Part shown: positions 27,895-36,390 of the stretch, one piece after another
How positions within the stretch are numbered: the stretch's first letter is position 1
Layout of the letters: every line of letters begins with the position of its first letter
Origin: Pusillimonas sp044464525
Lineage (GTDB): Bacteria > Pseudomonadota > Gammaproteobacteria > Burkholderiales > Burkholderiaceae_B
Length of the DNA stretch: 64,000 nucleotides
Direction of reading: 5' to 3'
Assembly: GCF_044464525.1 (NCBI RefSeq)
Contig: NZ_JBIQLE010000010.1
Location: forward strand, 1-64,000
Translations under genes and position numbers: made by a program
Notes under the pieces: model-generated
What the model saw: only the letters and a program-made list of their open reading frames with translations
The model's database searches: none
What the model was told of the DNA's origin: nothing

Positions 27895-27927
27895 GGGCCG
27901 CTACAGAGAAGTACGACGTAGCGGCCC
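27895..27927. terminator. Hairpin between DUF937 and amidase genes
   Basis: Stem GGGCCGCTAC (27895-27904) with GTAGCGGCCC (27918-27927) and a 13-base loop, in the 112-base gap between convergent genes. A TTTTT run occurs some 20 bases later on the plus strand. Likely a terminator. Confidence 0.5.
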
Positions 27928-27952
27928 GGGCTTTCAAGGTTTCGTGGTCTTT

Positions 27953-29383
27953 TTAACAGGACGCTTCCCACGCCCTACCCAGTTGCAACACCTGCCAGTC
28001 GGCGCCGGGCCTGCCGATGATCTGCAGGCCGGCGGGCAGCCCTGTGGGGCTAAGGCCGGCAGGCACACTTAAGGCTGGGCAACCCATCAGCGACGGCAAG
28101 ATGGTGACCTCCATCCAGCGATGGTAGGTGTCCATGGCCTGGCCGTTTATTTGGCGCGGCCAGGGTGTGTCGACATCAAAGGGAAATACTTGCGCCGCCG
28201 GAAGCACCAGGAAATCAACCTGCTCGAACATCTGGATGACGTTGCGATAGATGGCCGATCGCGCCAGGGATGCGCTGTATAGCCGCGACGCCGGCATATC
28301 GATGCCTTGTTCGACCTCCCAGACGGCCTCCGGCTTGAGCGCAGCGCGGCGTTTGGGGTCGGCGTAATGTACACCCAGCGTGCCGGCCAGTAGAAAATGG
28401 CGCCAGGCCAGCCATGTATCCCACAGCTGTTCCGGTGAAAACCTTGGTTTTACCGCTTCAACCTGGGCGCCCACGGCATCGAACCTGCTCAACGCTTGCT
28501 CGCACAGTTCCAGTACGCCGGGCTCGAATGGAAGATGGCCGCTCAAGTCGCCCAGCCAGCCGATGCGGCAACCTTTGAAATCTTTATCCAGGGTATTGTC
28601 GAACCGGCCATTTTGCGAGGACAAAAAATCTTTGTTGCCCGGCAACTCGTCGCGCAGCGAAAACGGGTCGTATTCATCGCGGCCCGCCTGAGTGCGTAAT
28701 AGCATGGCCAGATCAGTGATGTTCCGGGCCATGGGGCCGTCGGTGGCAAGCTGCTGGCAGAACAGATCAGGGGCGCCGGAAGGCACCCGCCCATGCGAGG
28801 GCCGCAGTCCATAGACATTGTTGAATGCCGCAGGGTTGCGCAACGAACCCATCATGTCGCTGCCATCGGCGACCGGCAACATGTTCAGCGCCAGCGCCAC
28901 GGCGGCGCCCCCGCTTGAGCCGCCGGCGGTAAGCGAGGGGTTCAATGCATTACGAGTGGCGCCGAAAAGCGTGTTGTAGGTTTGAGAGCCCAGTGCGAAC
29001 TCCGGCACGTTGGTCTTGCCGATGAAAATGGCGCCCGCCGCCCGCATTCTGGCCGCAACGGGCGCATCGTGTTCTGGTACGAAACCCTTTAGCAACGGTG
29101 ACCCGAATGTGGTGCGCAGCCCGCGGGTCAGGGTAACGTCCTTGGGCGCCTGGGGCATGCCATGCATCCACCCCATATATCGGCCATTAGCCAGCATGTC
29201 GTCGTATTGCCTGGCTTCATCCAGTAGCGATTCGTGGGGCCGCAACGAGACGATGGCGTTTGCCGCGGGGTTGAGGCGATCTATTTGCCGAAGATAGGCC
29301 TGCATGGTTTCCAGGCAGGACACTTCTTTATTGCGTATCAACCGTGAAAGCGCCGCCGCGTCGAACTGGATGATGTCGGCCAT
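27953..29383 (-). CDS. Amidase-signature family hydrolase
   Basis: 476 residues from the ATG at 29383. Amidase-signature enzymes hydrolyse carboxylic amides with a Ser-cisSer-Lys triad. Lys is in MPQAPKDVTL, the cis-serine in TAGGSSGGAAV, and the nucleophilic serine in GSDMMGSLRNPAAFNNVYGLRPS. This last segment is slightly unusual, since GSDMMGS replaces the common GSDxGGS. Related enzymes include 6-aminohexanoate-cyclic-dimer hydrolase, indoleacetamide hydrolase and peptide amidases. Divergent from a Liv-type importer, so it may release an acid from an imported amide. Not GatA, which would sit with gatB/gatC. Confidence 0.88.
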   Translation of the reverse strand: MADIIQFDAAALSRLIRNKEVSCLETMQAYLRQIDRLNPAANAIVSLRPHESLLDEARQYDDMLANGRYMGWMHGMPQAPKDVTLTRGLRTTFGSPLLKGFVPEHDAPVAARMRAAGAIFIGKTNVPEFALGSQTYNTLFGATRNALNPSLTAGGSSGGAAVALALNMLPVADGSDMMGSLRNPAAFNNVYGLRPSHGRVPSGAPDLFCQQLATDGPMARNITDLAMLLRTQAGRDEYDPFSLRDELPGNKDFLSSQNGRFDNTLDKDFKGCRIGWLGDLSGHLPFEPGVLELCEQALSRFDAVGAQVEAVKPRFSPEQLWDTWLAWRHFLLAGTLGVHYADPKRRAALKPEAVWEVEQGIDMPASRLYSASLARSAIYRNVIQMFEQVDFLVLPAAQVFPFDVDTPWPRQINGQAMDTYHRWMEVTILPSLMGCPALSVPAGLSPTGLPAGLQIIGRPGADWQVLQLGRAWEASC

Positions 29384-29625
29384 GAGTGTCTCCAATTTGC
29401 AAAGGTTTGCCAGCGCTATGCATGGAAACCCTGATTTTCTTTTCAAGATAGCAATATATACTTTTGTGAAGATTGTATATTTTGGGGTATTGTGCTTTAT
29501 ATGATACCTAGTTAAAGCTTGCTTCCCGAAGCATCTCGTGACGTAATCCTACTAACGAAGCCACAGAGCTTCGCCCTTAGTAAACAAACAATAGCTAGAC
29601 CAGGCATACAACCAGGAGACAAAAC
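29384..29625. promoter_or_regulatory. Divergent amidase/liv promoter with a TATA-rich motif
   Basis: 242 bases, AT-rich in the middle. A wide inverted repeat, CAATATATAC (29452-29461) and GTATATTTTG (29475-29484), lies about 70-100 bases from the amidase start. A very similar word, TTTGTATATATTTTGG, occurs on the minus strand at 36288-36273 in front of the FAH gene, so both may bind the GntR regulator at 36391. This is inferred from similarity by eye. Confidence 0.45.
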
Positions 29626-30843
29626 ATGACGATCGATCGACGTGCCTTTTTGGCCGCTGTCAGTGCAATGGGGGCGGGGGCGATTGCATCCAACGCTTTT
29701 GCGCAATCAGGCGGCAAGCCTTCGGGCGAACCCATTCGCATTGGTGGCACACTGGCCATGACAGGGCCCTTGGCCTCCACAGGCCTGGTTCACAAGCTTA
29801 CCGGCGAAATCTATGTTGATGACCTCAACGAGCGTGGCGGCTTGCTGGGTCGGCCGGTCGAGTGGATATTGAAAGACGATCAATCCAAGCCCGATGTAGC
29901 GCGCACGCTCTACGAGCAGCTTGTCACCGCCGATAAGGTCGACCTGCTCATCGGGCCCTATGCCACCGGCAATATTCTGTCGGCCATGGGCGTGGCTCAG
30001 CGCTATAACAAGATGCTGGTGCATCACACTTTCGGTATTCCCAAACTCGCCAAGTACGAGCGGCAGTTTCCGGCCTGGTCTCTGGGACCCGACCCTGAAA
30101 CCACGACGCCCACCCTGTTGCTCGACATGATGGCGCAATCCCCGAATCCGCCCAAGCGCATTGCCGTCGTGACCAGTAAGTTCCCCTCCGTGCACTTTGT
30201 GTCGCTGGGCGCGCGCGATGTTATTAAAAGCAAGGGGCTAGAAGAAGTTCTCTTCCTTGAATGGGATTTCGGCAACCGTGATTACTCCCCCATTGCGGGT
30301 CGCATCAAAGAAGCCGACCCCGACCTTCTTTGGGTGGGCGGGCTCGGTCTCGAAGGGGTCATGCTGCTCGATGCTCTCAAGAAAATCGATTACAGACCAC
30401 GTAACCATTTTCACTTGTATCCGGCGCCAGGCCCCATGGTCAAGGCTCCCGAGGCAGATGGGGCTTTGGCGCTCACCGTTTTCGAAGCGCATCCGCCGTT
30501 CACCGATAACCCGGTGGCGGCCAAATTCGTGAAAGAGTACGCCGAGCGTGCCACGAAGGCCAATCTGCCCGACACCGCCGTCGAGGTGCAGGCGGCCGCA
30601 TCGTTCTCGGCATGGCAGATCATCGAAGCGGCGGTCAAGGCCAATAACTCTCTTGACGACGAAAAGCTCGCGACCTGGTTGCGCAGCAATACCGTCGAAT
30701 CCATCCAGGGCAAGCTGCGGTTCAACGAGCGCGGCAACTTCGGTGACGACCTGGGCCGTATCAAGCAGGTGCAAGACGGCAAATGGCTCACAGTGTGGCC
30801 CACCGACTGGGCGGCGCCCGGCGCCACGCTCAGAACCAAGTAA
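29626..30843 (+). CDS. Liv-family ABC substrate-binding protein
   Basis: 405-residue periplasmic receptor of the hydrophobic amino acid/amide (HAAT) ABC family. The N-terminus carries a twin-arginine-like signal (DRRAFLAAVSAMGAGAIASNAFAQ), so export by Tat is possible. The mature part has the family opening IRIGGTLAMTGPLASTG and type I receptor motifs (LIGPYATGNILSAM). Members bind branched amino acids, amides, urea or aromatic acids. The nearby amidase, extradiol dioxygenase and FAH hydrolase favour an amide or aromatic ligand. Start ATG with GGAGA upstream. Confidence 0.9.
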   Translation: MTIDRRAFLAAVSAMGAGAIASNAFAQSGGKPSGEPIRIGGTLAMTGPLASTGLVHKLTGEIYVDDLNERGGLLGRPVEWILKDDQSKPDVARTLYEQLVTADKVDLLIGPYATGNILSAMGVAQRYNKMLVHHTFGIPKLAKYERQFPAWSLGPDPETTTPTLLLDMMAQSPNPPKRIAVVTSKFPSVHFVSLGARDVIKSKGLEEVLFLEWDFGNRDYSPIAGRIKEADPDLLWVGGLGLEGVMLLDALKKIDYRPRNHFHLYPAPGPMVKAPEADGALALTVFEAHPPFTDNPVAAKFVKEYAERATKANLPDTAVEVQAAASFSAWQIIEAAVKANNSLDDEKLATWLRSNTVESIQGKLRFNERGNFGDDLGRIKQVQDGKWLTVWPTDWAAPGATLRTK

Positions 30844-30871
30844 TTACGGAACCCTAATTATTTCCTAGCAG

Positions 30872-31729
30872 ATGACATTTCCAAGCTCCACATTGTTGGC
30901 CCAGTCCATTCTGGCGGGCATTTTCACCGGCGCGCTATACGGACTTCTGGGGCTTGGACTAAGCTTGTCCTGGGGGCTGTTGCGCCAGATTAATCTGGCG
31001 CACTTCGCCCTGGCCTTCCTGGGCGCCTACCTTACGTACCAGCTGGCCAGCTATGGGGGCGTTGACCCCATGCTGACGCTGCTGATGGTTGTCCCGCTGT
31101 TCTTCGTGGTGGGCGTTGCCGTGCATTGGGTGTTATCCCATTTCAAGGTAACGCCCTTTAACTCGTTGTTGATTACGTTTGGGCTCACCATCATCATCGA
31201 AGCGATGCTTCAATGGATTTGGACAGCCGACTATCGGCGGCTCGAATCCAGCTATGCCGAACACCGGTACCGTATCGGCGACCTGTTCTTGCCGCTTCCA
31301 GAATTAATCACTTTAGGTCTTAGTGTCGGCATCGCTGTGACCGTGTGGCTGGTGCTCAAACGCAGCGACCTGGGCAAGGCTCTTCGCGCTGCCGCCGAAG
31401 ATGCACCTATCGCCGCGGCCTTCGGCGTCAACCAACGCGCATTGGCATTGATGCTGTCGGGACTCAATGCGTCGTTGGCGGGCATTGCGGGCGTCTGTAT
31501 CGCGCTTAGTTATACCTTGGCGCCGTCTCAAATTTATACCTGGATCGGGGTGGTGTTTGCGGCCGTCATGCTGGGCGGCCTGGGCCGACCATTGGGGCCG
31601 CTTATCGCCGGCTGCATCATCGGAGTTTCCGAAGCGGTCACCATGGCGGTGGCGTCGCCTTCTTTGGCGCCTCTGGTGTCGTTCTCCCTGCTTATACTCG
31701 TGTTGCTCGTTCGTCCAGGTAGGGCCTGA
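30872..31729 (+). CDS. Liv-family ABC permease (LivH type)
   Basis: 285-residue inner-membrane permease with about eight hydrophobic helices. LivH marks are GALYGLLGLGLSLSWGLLRQINLAHFA near the start and GKALRAAAEDAPIAAAFGVN in the cytoplasmic coupling loop. It would pair with the LivM half of the next protein. The next gene starts two bases after its stop, in a tight operon. Confidence 0.93.
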   Translation: MTFPSSTLLAQSILAGIFTGALYGLLGLGLSLSWGLLRQINLAHFALAFLGAYLTYQLASYGGVDPMLTLLMVVPLFFVVGVAVHWVLSHFKVTPFNSLLITFGLTIIIEAMLQWIWTADYRRLESSYAEHRYRIGDLFLPLPELITLGLSVGIAVTVWLVLKRSDLGKALRAAAEDAPIAAAFGVNQRALALMLSGLNASLAGIAGVCIALSYTLAPSQIYTWIGVVFAAVMLGGLGRPLGPLIAGCIIGVSEAVTMAVASPSLAPLVSFSLLILVLLVRPGRA

Positions 31730-31731
31730 TC

Positions 31732-33648
31732 ATGCGCCGTTCTCTTTTTATCGTCCTGTTTTGCGGCGTGCTGCTGGCCATCGTGCCCTATCTGGGGCTG
31801 CCGGCTTTTTATGAGTCTGTGCTGTATTTGATCTTCCATTGGGTGGCGCTGGCCACGTCATGGAACATCTTGTCGGGCTATTCGGGCTACTTCTCGTTCG
31901 GTCATGGCGCGTTTTATGGCATAGGCATGTACACCACGGCCACGCTCACCAGCCAATTCGACGTACCCTTCCTGTGGACCTTGCCCGCAGCCGCATTTTG
32001 CGCGGCCTTGTTCGGCGCCGTGCTGGGCGCGGTTTCTTTCCGCGTCAAGGCAGTGCGCGGCGAACTATTTGCCCTGCTTACCCTGGCCGCCACTTTCGTG
32101 GTCGCCACCATCGTGCTTAATGTGTCCATTCTCGACGGCGGCCAAGGTGTGTATCTAAGTGCCGTGCCCATGCCCGAATTCGGCCCCTCGCCCTCGGGTA
32201 CTTTCTACCTGCTGGCGTTAGCTGCCGCCGTTGGCACCCTCGTCGTGGCCTTGCTAATCTACTACGCGCGCTTCGGCACCGGGCTATTCGCCATCCACGA
32301 CGATGAAGACGTTGCCGAGGTGCTGGGTGTTCCTACTTTCAGGTACAAGGTGGCGGCTTTTTCGCTGTCGTGCGCCCTGGCCGGTGTGGTGGGCGGCATC
32401 CAGGCGATGTTCGTGTCTTATGTCACCACGGGCGACGTTTTCACTGTGGCCATGCCCCTTACGGTGGTGTTGATGAGCGTGCTGGGCGGCACCCGGCATT
32501 GGCTCGGCCCCGCTGTGGGCGCACTGGTCATCACCGTGTTGCTGTACAGCTTCACGGCCGGAGACAGCGCGGTGCTGGGCAAGGTTGCCATGGGTGTCAT
32601 CTTGGTGGTCGTCATCTTGTTCATGCCCGAGGGCATACTGGGTCAGGCCCTGAAACGTTTCGGCCGCAAGCCTGCTGGGCGTGTGGCCGTCGCTTCATCG
32701 CCTCCGTCCGCACTTAATGAACAGGCGCGCCAATCCGAATCGCAGGGTTCGGCGGCGATGGCGCCGGCGGTTGGGCATGGCGCTGATGTCGGCAAGACCG
32801 CGTCACTACCAGGGGCTGCTTCACCACCAGAGTCCGTCGCCGGGCCAGCCGCCACCGGCAAGCCCGAATCGCCGGGGGGCGAGGTGCTGCTGGCTGCGCG
32901 CGACGTCGCCAAGTCGTTTCGCGGGGTGAAGGCCTTGTCAGGCGTCAGTCTCGAAGTTCGCAGCGGCGAAATCCTGGGCCTATTGGGCCCCAACGGCTCT
33001 GGAAAATCCACCTTCATCAACGTCGCCAGTGGTCACTTCCCGGCCACGTCGGGCAGCATCGTCTTCAAAGGCCAAGAGCTGGTGGGCCAGGAGGCCCATC
33101 GAATCGCCCGATGCGGAATTTCCCGCACCTATCAGATACCGCGCCCGTTCGCCCATCTTACGGTGCTTGAAAATGTCGCCTTGCCGGCCATGTTTGGGGC
33201 TCAGTTGGTCGAGCGACGCCAAGCCGAAGAAGACGCCTGGCGCTGGCTTGAATTTACCGGTCTGGCGGCCAGGGCCCATGCGTTGCCCGACGACCTCAAC
33301 CTGCATCAACGAAAATTTCTTGAGTTTGCTCGGGCATTGGCCGCGCAGCCGAAATTGCTGATGCTTGACGAGGTGCTTTCGGGCCTGACGCCCTCCGAGA
33401 TCGACGAGGCGGTGGCCTTGATACAGCGTATACGGGCGCAGGGCACCACCATATTGTTCGTCGAACACGTCATGCGGGCCGTCATGGCCTTGTGTGACCG
33501 CATTGTCGTCTTTGACCAAGGCCTGGTCCTGGCCGAGGGCCTGCCTAAAGAGGTAATGGCCCGCTCTGATGTAGTGTCCGCCTATCTGGGCAACCCCACT
33601 GAAGGCGACCGGTCGACCCCAGTTTCAGGAGCACCCGCCCATGCTTGA
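31732..33648 (+). CDS. Fused LivM permease and LivG ATPase
   Basis: 638-residue two-domain transporter subunit. Residues 1-310 are a LivM-type permease (NILSGYSGYFSFGHGAFYGIGMY). Residues about 310-385 are a Pro/Ala/Ser/Gly-rich linker without predicted structure. Residues about 386-630 are a LivG-type ATPase with Walker A GPNGSGKST, a signature region (DLNLHQRKFLEFARALA, degenerate compared with LSGGxQ), Walker B LLMLDEVLSGL and switch histidine FVEHVMRAV. No frame break is present across the junction. LivM and LivG are usually separate genes; the fusion fixes their ratio. It overlaps livF by eight bases. Confidence 0.93.
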   Translation: MRRSLFIVLFCGVLLAIVPYLGLPAFYESVLYLIFHWVALATSWNILSGYSGYFSFGHGAFYGIGMYTTATLTSQFDVPFLWTLPAAAFCAALFGAVLGAVSFRVKAVRGELFALLTLAATFVVATIVLNVSILDGGQGVYLSAVPMPEFGPSPSGTFYLLALAAAVGTLVVALLIYYARFGTGLFAIHDDEDVAEVLGVPTFRYKVAAFSLSCALAGVVGGIQAMFVSYVTTGDVFTVAMPLTVVLMSVLGGTRHWLGPAVGALVITVLLYSFTAGDSAVLGKVAMGVILVVVILFMPEGILGQALKRFGRKPAGRVAVASSPPSALNEQARQSESQGSAAMAPAVGHGADVGKTASLPGAASPPESVAGPAATGKPESPGGEVLLAARDVAKSFRGVKALSGVSLEVRSGEILGLLGPNGSGKSTFINVASGHFPATSGSIVFKGQELVGQEAHRIARCGISRTYQIPRPFAHLTVLENVALPAMFGAQLVERRQAEEDAWRWLEFTGLAARAHALPDDLNLHQRKFLEFARALAAQPKLLMLDEVLSGLTPSEIDEAVALIQRIRAQGTTILFVEHVMRAVMALCDRIVVFDQGLVLAEGLPKEVMARSDVVSAYLGNPTEGDRSTPVSGAPAHA

Positions 33649-34369
33649 TGTCCAGTCCATCCGCGTTGCTTATGGTGCAGCGACCGCTTTGTGGGACGTC
33701 TCCATTCAAGTCGGCGCCGGCGAGCTGCTTTGCGTGGTTGGCCCCAATAGCGCCGGCAAGACCACGCTTATCAATGCCATTGCGGGCCTTAACCGCATCA
33801 GCGCCGGCAAACTGATATTTGACGGCAAGGATATTTCCCGCTTGTCGTCCCACCGGTTTTGCGGCGCGGGCATCGCGCTGGTTCCCGAGGGCCGCCGGCT
33901 ATTCACGGAAATGACCGTACGCGAGAACCTCGAGCTTGGCAGCTATATCGGCTCGGCTCGCGCGCATCGCGCTGATTCTCTCGAAAGGGTGTGCAATCTG
34001 TTTCCCGCTTTGGTTCCAAAGCTGGAACACGCGGCAGGTTCGCTATCGGGCGGCCAGCAGCAGATGGTGGCCATTGGGCGCGCACTAATGGCCAAGCCGC
34101 GCCTGCTATTGCTCGACGAGCCTTCCCTGGGCTTGGCCCCCAGCATCGTGCTGGATATGTTCCGGGTCATTCGCGAGATTCATGCCGAAGGCATGGCAGT
34201 GTTGCTGGTAGAGCAGAATGTCACGATGGCCTTGCAGGTGGCCCAGCGTGCGGCAATTCTCGAAGAAGGCCGCATTGCAGCCACAGGCACGCCGGAAGAG
34301 CTACTGGCCCGCCCAGAACTGCGGCGGGCCTACCTGGGCCTGGATGCTGAAGAGGCGGCTCAGGTCTGA
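33641..34369 (+). CDS. Liv-family ABC ATP-binding protein (LivF type)
   Basis: 242-residue ATPase, the second nucleotide-binding subunit of the importer. Walker A is GPNSAGKTT (Ser in place of the usual Asn-Gly pair), signature LSGGQQQM, Walker B LLLLDEPSLGL and switch histidine position replaced by VEQNVTMA, as is normal for LivF. It ends MLRARPELRRAYLGL-like as family members do. Its ATG lies within the end of the livMG fusion and is preceded by AGGAG. Its stop region overlaps by 10 bases the end of the VOC dioxygenase gene on the other strand. Confidence 0.94.
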   Translation: MLDVQSIRVAYGAATALWDVSIQVGAGELLCVVGPNSAGKTTLINAIAGLNRISAGKLIFDGKDISRLSSHRFCGAGIALVPEGRRLFTEMTVRENLELGSYIGSARAHRADSLERVCNLFPALVPKLEHAAGSLSGGQQQMVAIGRALMAKPRLLLLDEPSLGLAPSIVLDMFRVIREIHAEGMAVLLVEQNVTMALQVAQRAAILEEGRIAATGTPEELLARPELRRAYLGLDAEEAAQV

Positions 34370-35304
34370 GCTTCGGCGGGGGCCTCGGAATTGGCAATGA
34401 AGTAGTCGGGAACGTCGGGCCCCCACAGATACATCGAGTCTTCGGGCGGGTATTCGCCTGCGGTCCAGTTGGCGTTGGCGGCAACGTAGTCGATGTCGGC
34501 CGAGTATTCCGAGAAAGAACCCCACGGGTCTTGCACGTAGTGAAAGTAATTCGACCCCAACACGTGGCGGCCCACGCCCCAGCCCACTTTGTATCCGGCG
34601 TCGCCCATTTGGCTGGCCCCGCGGCCCACGTCGTCTAGAGTGGCGACGTCCCATGAGCAGTGGTGAAAGCCCTTGGCCGTGCTTTTGGCGAAGGCCAGGA
34701 TGTGATGGTCGCAGCCATGAGGCGCATGGCTGAATGCGATCAGATCGAGTGATTTATCCGACAGCCGCAGGCCGATGGCCTTGCTGTAGAACTCCATGGC
34801 GCGCAATACATCGGGGGTGAAAAGCAGTACGTGCGACAAGCGGCGAGGCGTTACGCGTTCGCCTTCGGAGCGCGCCGGCGCGCCACGCTGGTTTTCGTTT
34901 ACGACGGGCACGTGGAACGGCGCTTTTGAGGTGGGCATGGTGCGCGCGCCTTCCTTGACCTGAATCAGGTTGCCGTCGGGGTCGTGAAACCAGATGCCTT
35001 CATCAGTTTTAAGTGGCGAGGCGCGGTTGAAGTCGGCGCCGGCCGCGCGAGCTTGGGCTTCGATAGCGGGCAGCTCGCCCTCGAGGCAGGCAAAGCTTAA
35101 GTACGCGAGCGATTTATGGTCTGAGGCAAGCAAGCGCCCCCATCTATGATTGTCGGCCGCTCGCAATTGAAGTTCTCCGTCGCCACGCTCGACGGCCAGG
35201 CCGAAGTTTCCGTAGAAATGTTCGGCCTGTTCAAGCGAAGGAACGTTGAGGGCAAAATGGTCGATAGAGTGGATGGCTGCGTTGCCGACGGGTTGAGCTG
35301 TCAT
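34360..35304 (-). CDS. Two-domain extradiol (VOC) dioxygenase
   Basis: 314 residues with two vicinal-oxygen-chelate modules, about 10-125 and 155-290, the size of catechol 2,3-dioxygenase-type (class I extradiol) enzymes. The C-terminal module keeps the Fe(II) triad His-His-Glu: RRLSHVLLF, GFHHCSWDV and GSFSEYS. The family's active-site tyrosine is probable in SNYFHYVQDPWG. It is transcribed after the FAH-family gene (66-base gap). The pair suits meta cleavage followed by hydrolysis or hydration of the product. Substrate unknown. Confidence 0.88.
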   Translation of the reverse strand: MTAQPVGNAAIHSIDHFALNVPSLEQAEHFYGNFGLAVERGDGELQLRAADNHRWGRLLASDHKSLAYLSFACLEGELPAIEAQARAAGADFNRASPLKTDEGIWFHDPDGNLIQVKEGARTMPTSKAPFHVPVVNENQRGAPARSEGERVTPRRLSHVLLFTPDVLRAMEFYSKAIGLRLSDKSLDLIAFSHAPHGCDHHILAFAKSTAKGFHHCSWDVATLDDVGRGASQMGDAGYKVGWGVGRHVLGSNYFHYVQDPWGSFSEYSADIDYVAANANWTAGEYPPEDSMYLWGPDVPDYFIANSEAPAEAQT

Positions 35305-35352
35305 GTCTTCCTCCGTGTCGTCGGAAATAAGGGGGTGCTTTTATGTGATTCG

Positions 35353-35366
35353 CCCCCCCCTTTTTT
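35353..35366. repeat. C8T6 homopolymer tract between FAH and VOC genes
   Basis: Eight C then six T on the plus strand, read as A6G8 on the coding (minus) strand, 49 bases before the VOC dioxygenase start. Such tracts are prone to slipped-strand length change and in Bordetella promoters can vary expression. Whether that occurs here is unknown. Confidence 0.7.
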
Positions 35367-35370
35367 GAGG

Positions 35371-36210
35371 TTAAGCTTCGTCCACGATGGGGTTGCGCAG
35401 CGTGCCCAGCTTTTCGACTGTGACTTCGCATACGTCGCCATCGCGCATGATCAATTTGGGGTCGCGCGCCCAGCCAATGCCGGCGGGCGTGCCCGACACA
35501 ATGATGTCGCCGGCTTCAAGGGTGATGGCCTCGCTGATGATGGAAATCAACGTGGCTACGTCGAAGATCATGTCGGAGGTATTGGCCGACTGCACAACTT
35601 CGCCGTTCAGGCGGGTTTCGATCTTCAGGCCCTTGGCTCCGGCGGGCAGTTCATCAGCCGTGACCAGGTCGGGGCCGAAGCCGCCGGTGGCGTCGAAGTT
35701 CTTGCCGACTGTCCATTGGGGCGCCTTGAACTGATATTCACGCACCGAGCCATCATTGAAGACCGAGTAGCCTGCTACGCAGCCCAGGGCGTCTTCTTTA
35801 GAAATATGGCGCCCGCCTTTGCCCAGCACCACGGCCACCTCGCCCTCGAAGTCGAGAGAGTCGGAAACCTTGGGGCGAACGATGGGCTGATCGTGGGCGA
35901 TCAGGCTGGTGTGCAGGCGCAGGAACAGAGTGGGGTAATCGGGTTGCTCGTAGGGGCTCTCGGCCGTGTGGTCGGCGTAGTTCAGGCCGACACAGATGAT
36001 TTTAGTGGGCCGGGTAAGCGGCGGAAGCAGCTTGGCGTCGGCCGCTTTCACGGTTTGCGAGGCCTTGCGGTTATTGGCATAGGCGGCCAGATCGGTGCCG
36101 TTGGCAAGCAGCGACTCGAGGCTTTCGTTACTAATGACGTCGATGTCGCCTTGGCCGTTGCGCACGCCCAATGCGGGCTTTCCGTTTAGTTCTATGGATA
36201 CATACCGCAT
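35371..36210 (-). CDS. Fumarylacetoacetate hydrolase family protein
   Basis: 279 residues with the FAH catalytic fold: an N-terminal domain of about 65 residues, then IICVGLNYADHTAES, LDFEGEVAVVLGKGG with metal-binding glutamates, VFNDGSVREYQ, QWTVGKNFDATGGFGP, and GDIIVSGTPAGIGWARDP. Members include acylpyruvate hydrolases, 2-hydroxyhepta-2,4-diene-1,7-dioate isomerase and oxaloacetate decarboxylases. Linked to an extradiol dioxygenase it likely works on a ring-cleavage product. Divergent from the GntR regulator. ATG at 36210. Confidence 0.9.
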   Translation of the reverse strand: MRYVSIELNGKPALGVRNGQGDIDVISNESLESLLANGTDLAAYANNRKASQTVKAADAKLLPPLTRPTKIICVGLNYADHTAESPYEQPDYPTLFLRLHTSLIAHDQPIVRPKVSDSLDFEGEVAVVLGKGGRHISKEDALGCVAGYSVFNDGSVREYQFKAPQWTVGKNFDATGGFGPDLVTADELPAGAKGLKIETRLNGEVVQSANTSDMIFDVATLISIISEAITLEAGDIIVSGTPAGIGWARDPKLIMRDGDVCEVTVEKLGTLRNPIVDEA

Positions 36211-36390
36211 GAGTGTCCTCTCGGGAAAAAAGAGTTGTGTTCAAGAAATATATCGTCGATTCAAATCCTATGCCAAAATATATACAAAATCAAGTTTTAT
36301 AGATTAATTTTATTGGACAGGCTAAAATAGACACCATCACGGCTCTTAGGCCTTCGGCCAGGGGCTTTATTTGTACCTGGATACAAGAAA
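36211..36390. promoter_or_regulatory. Divergent FAH/GntR control region
   Basis: 180 AT-rich bases. On the minus strand, TTTGTATATATTTTGG (36288-36273) closely resembles the motif in the amidase/liv promoter at 29473-29485. A hairpin-like GGCCTTCGGCC lies at 36350-36360, in the leader of the GntR gene. Confidence 0.45.
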
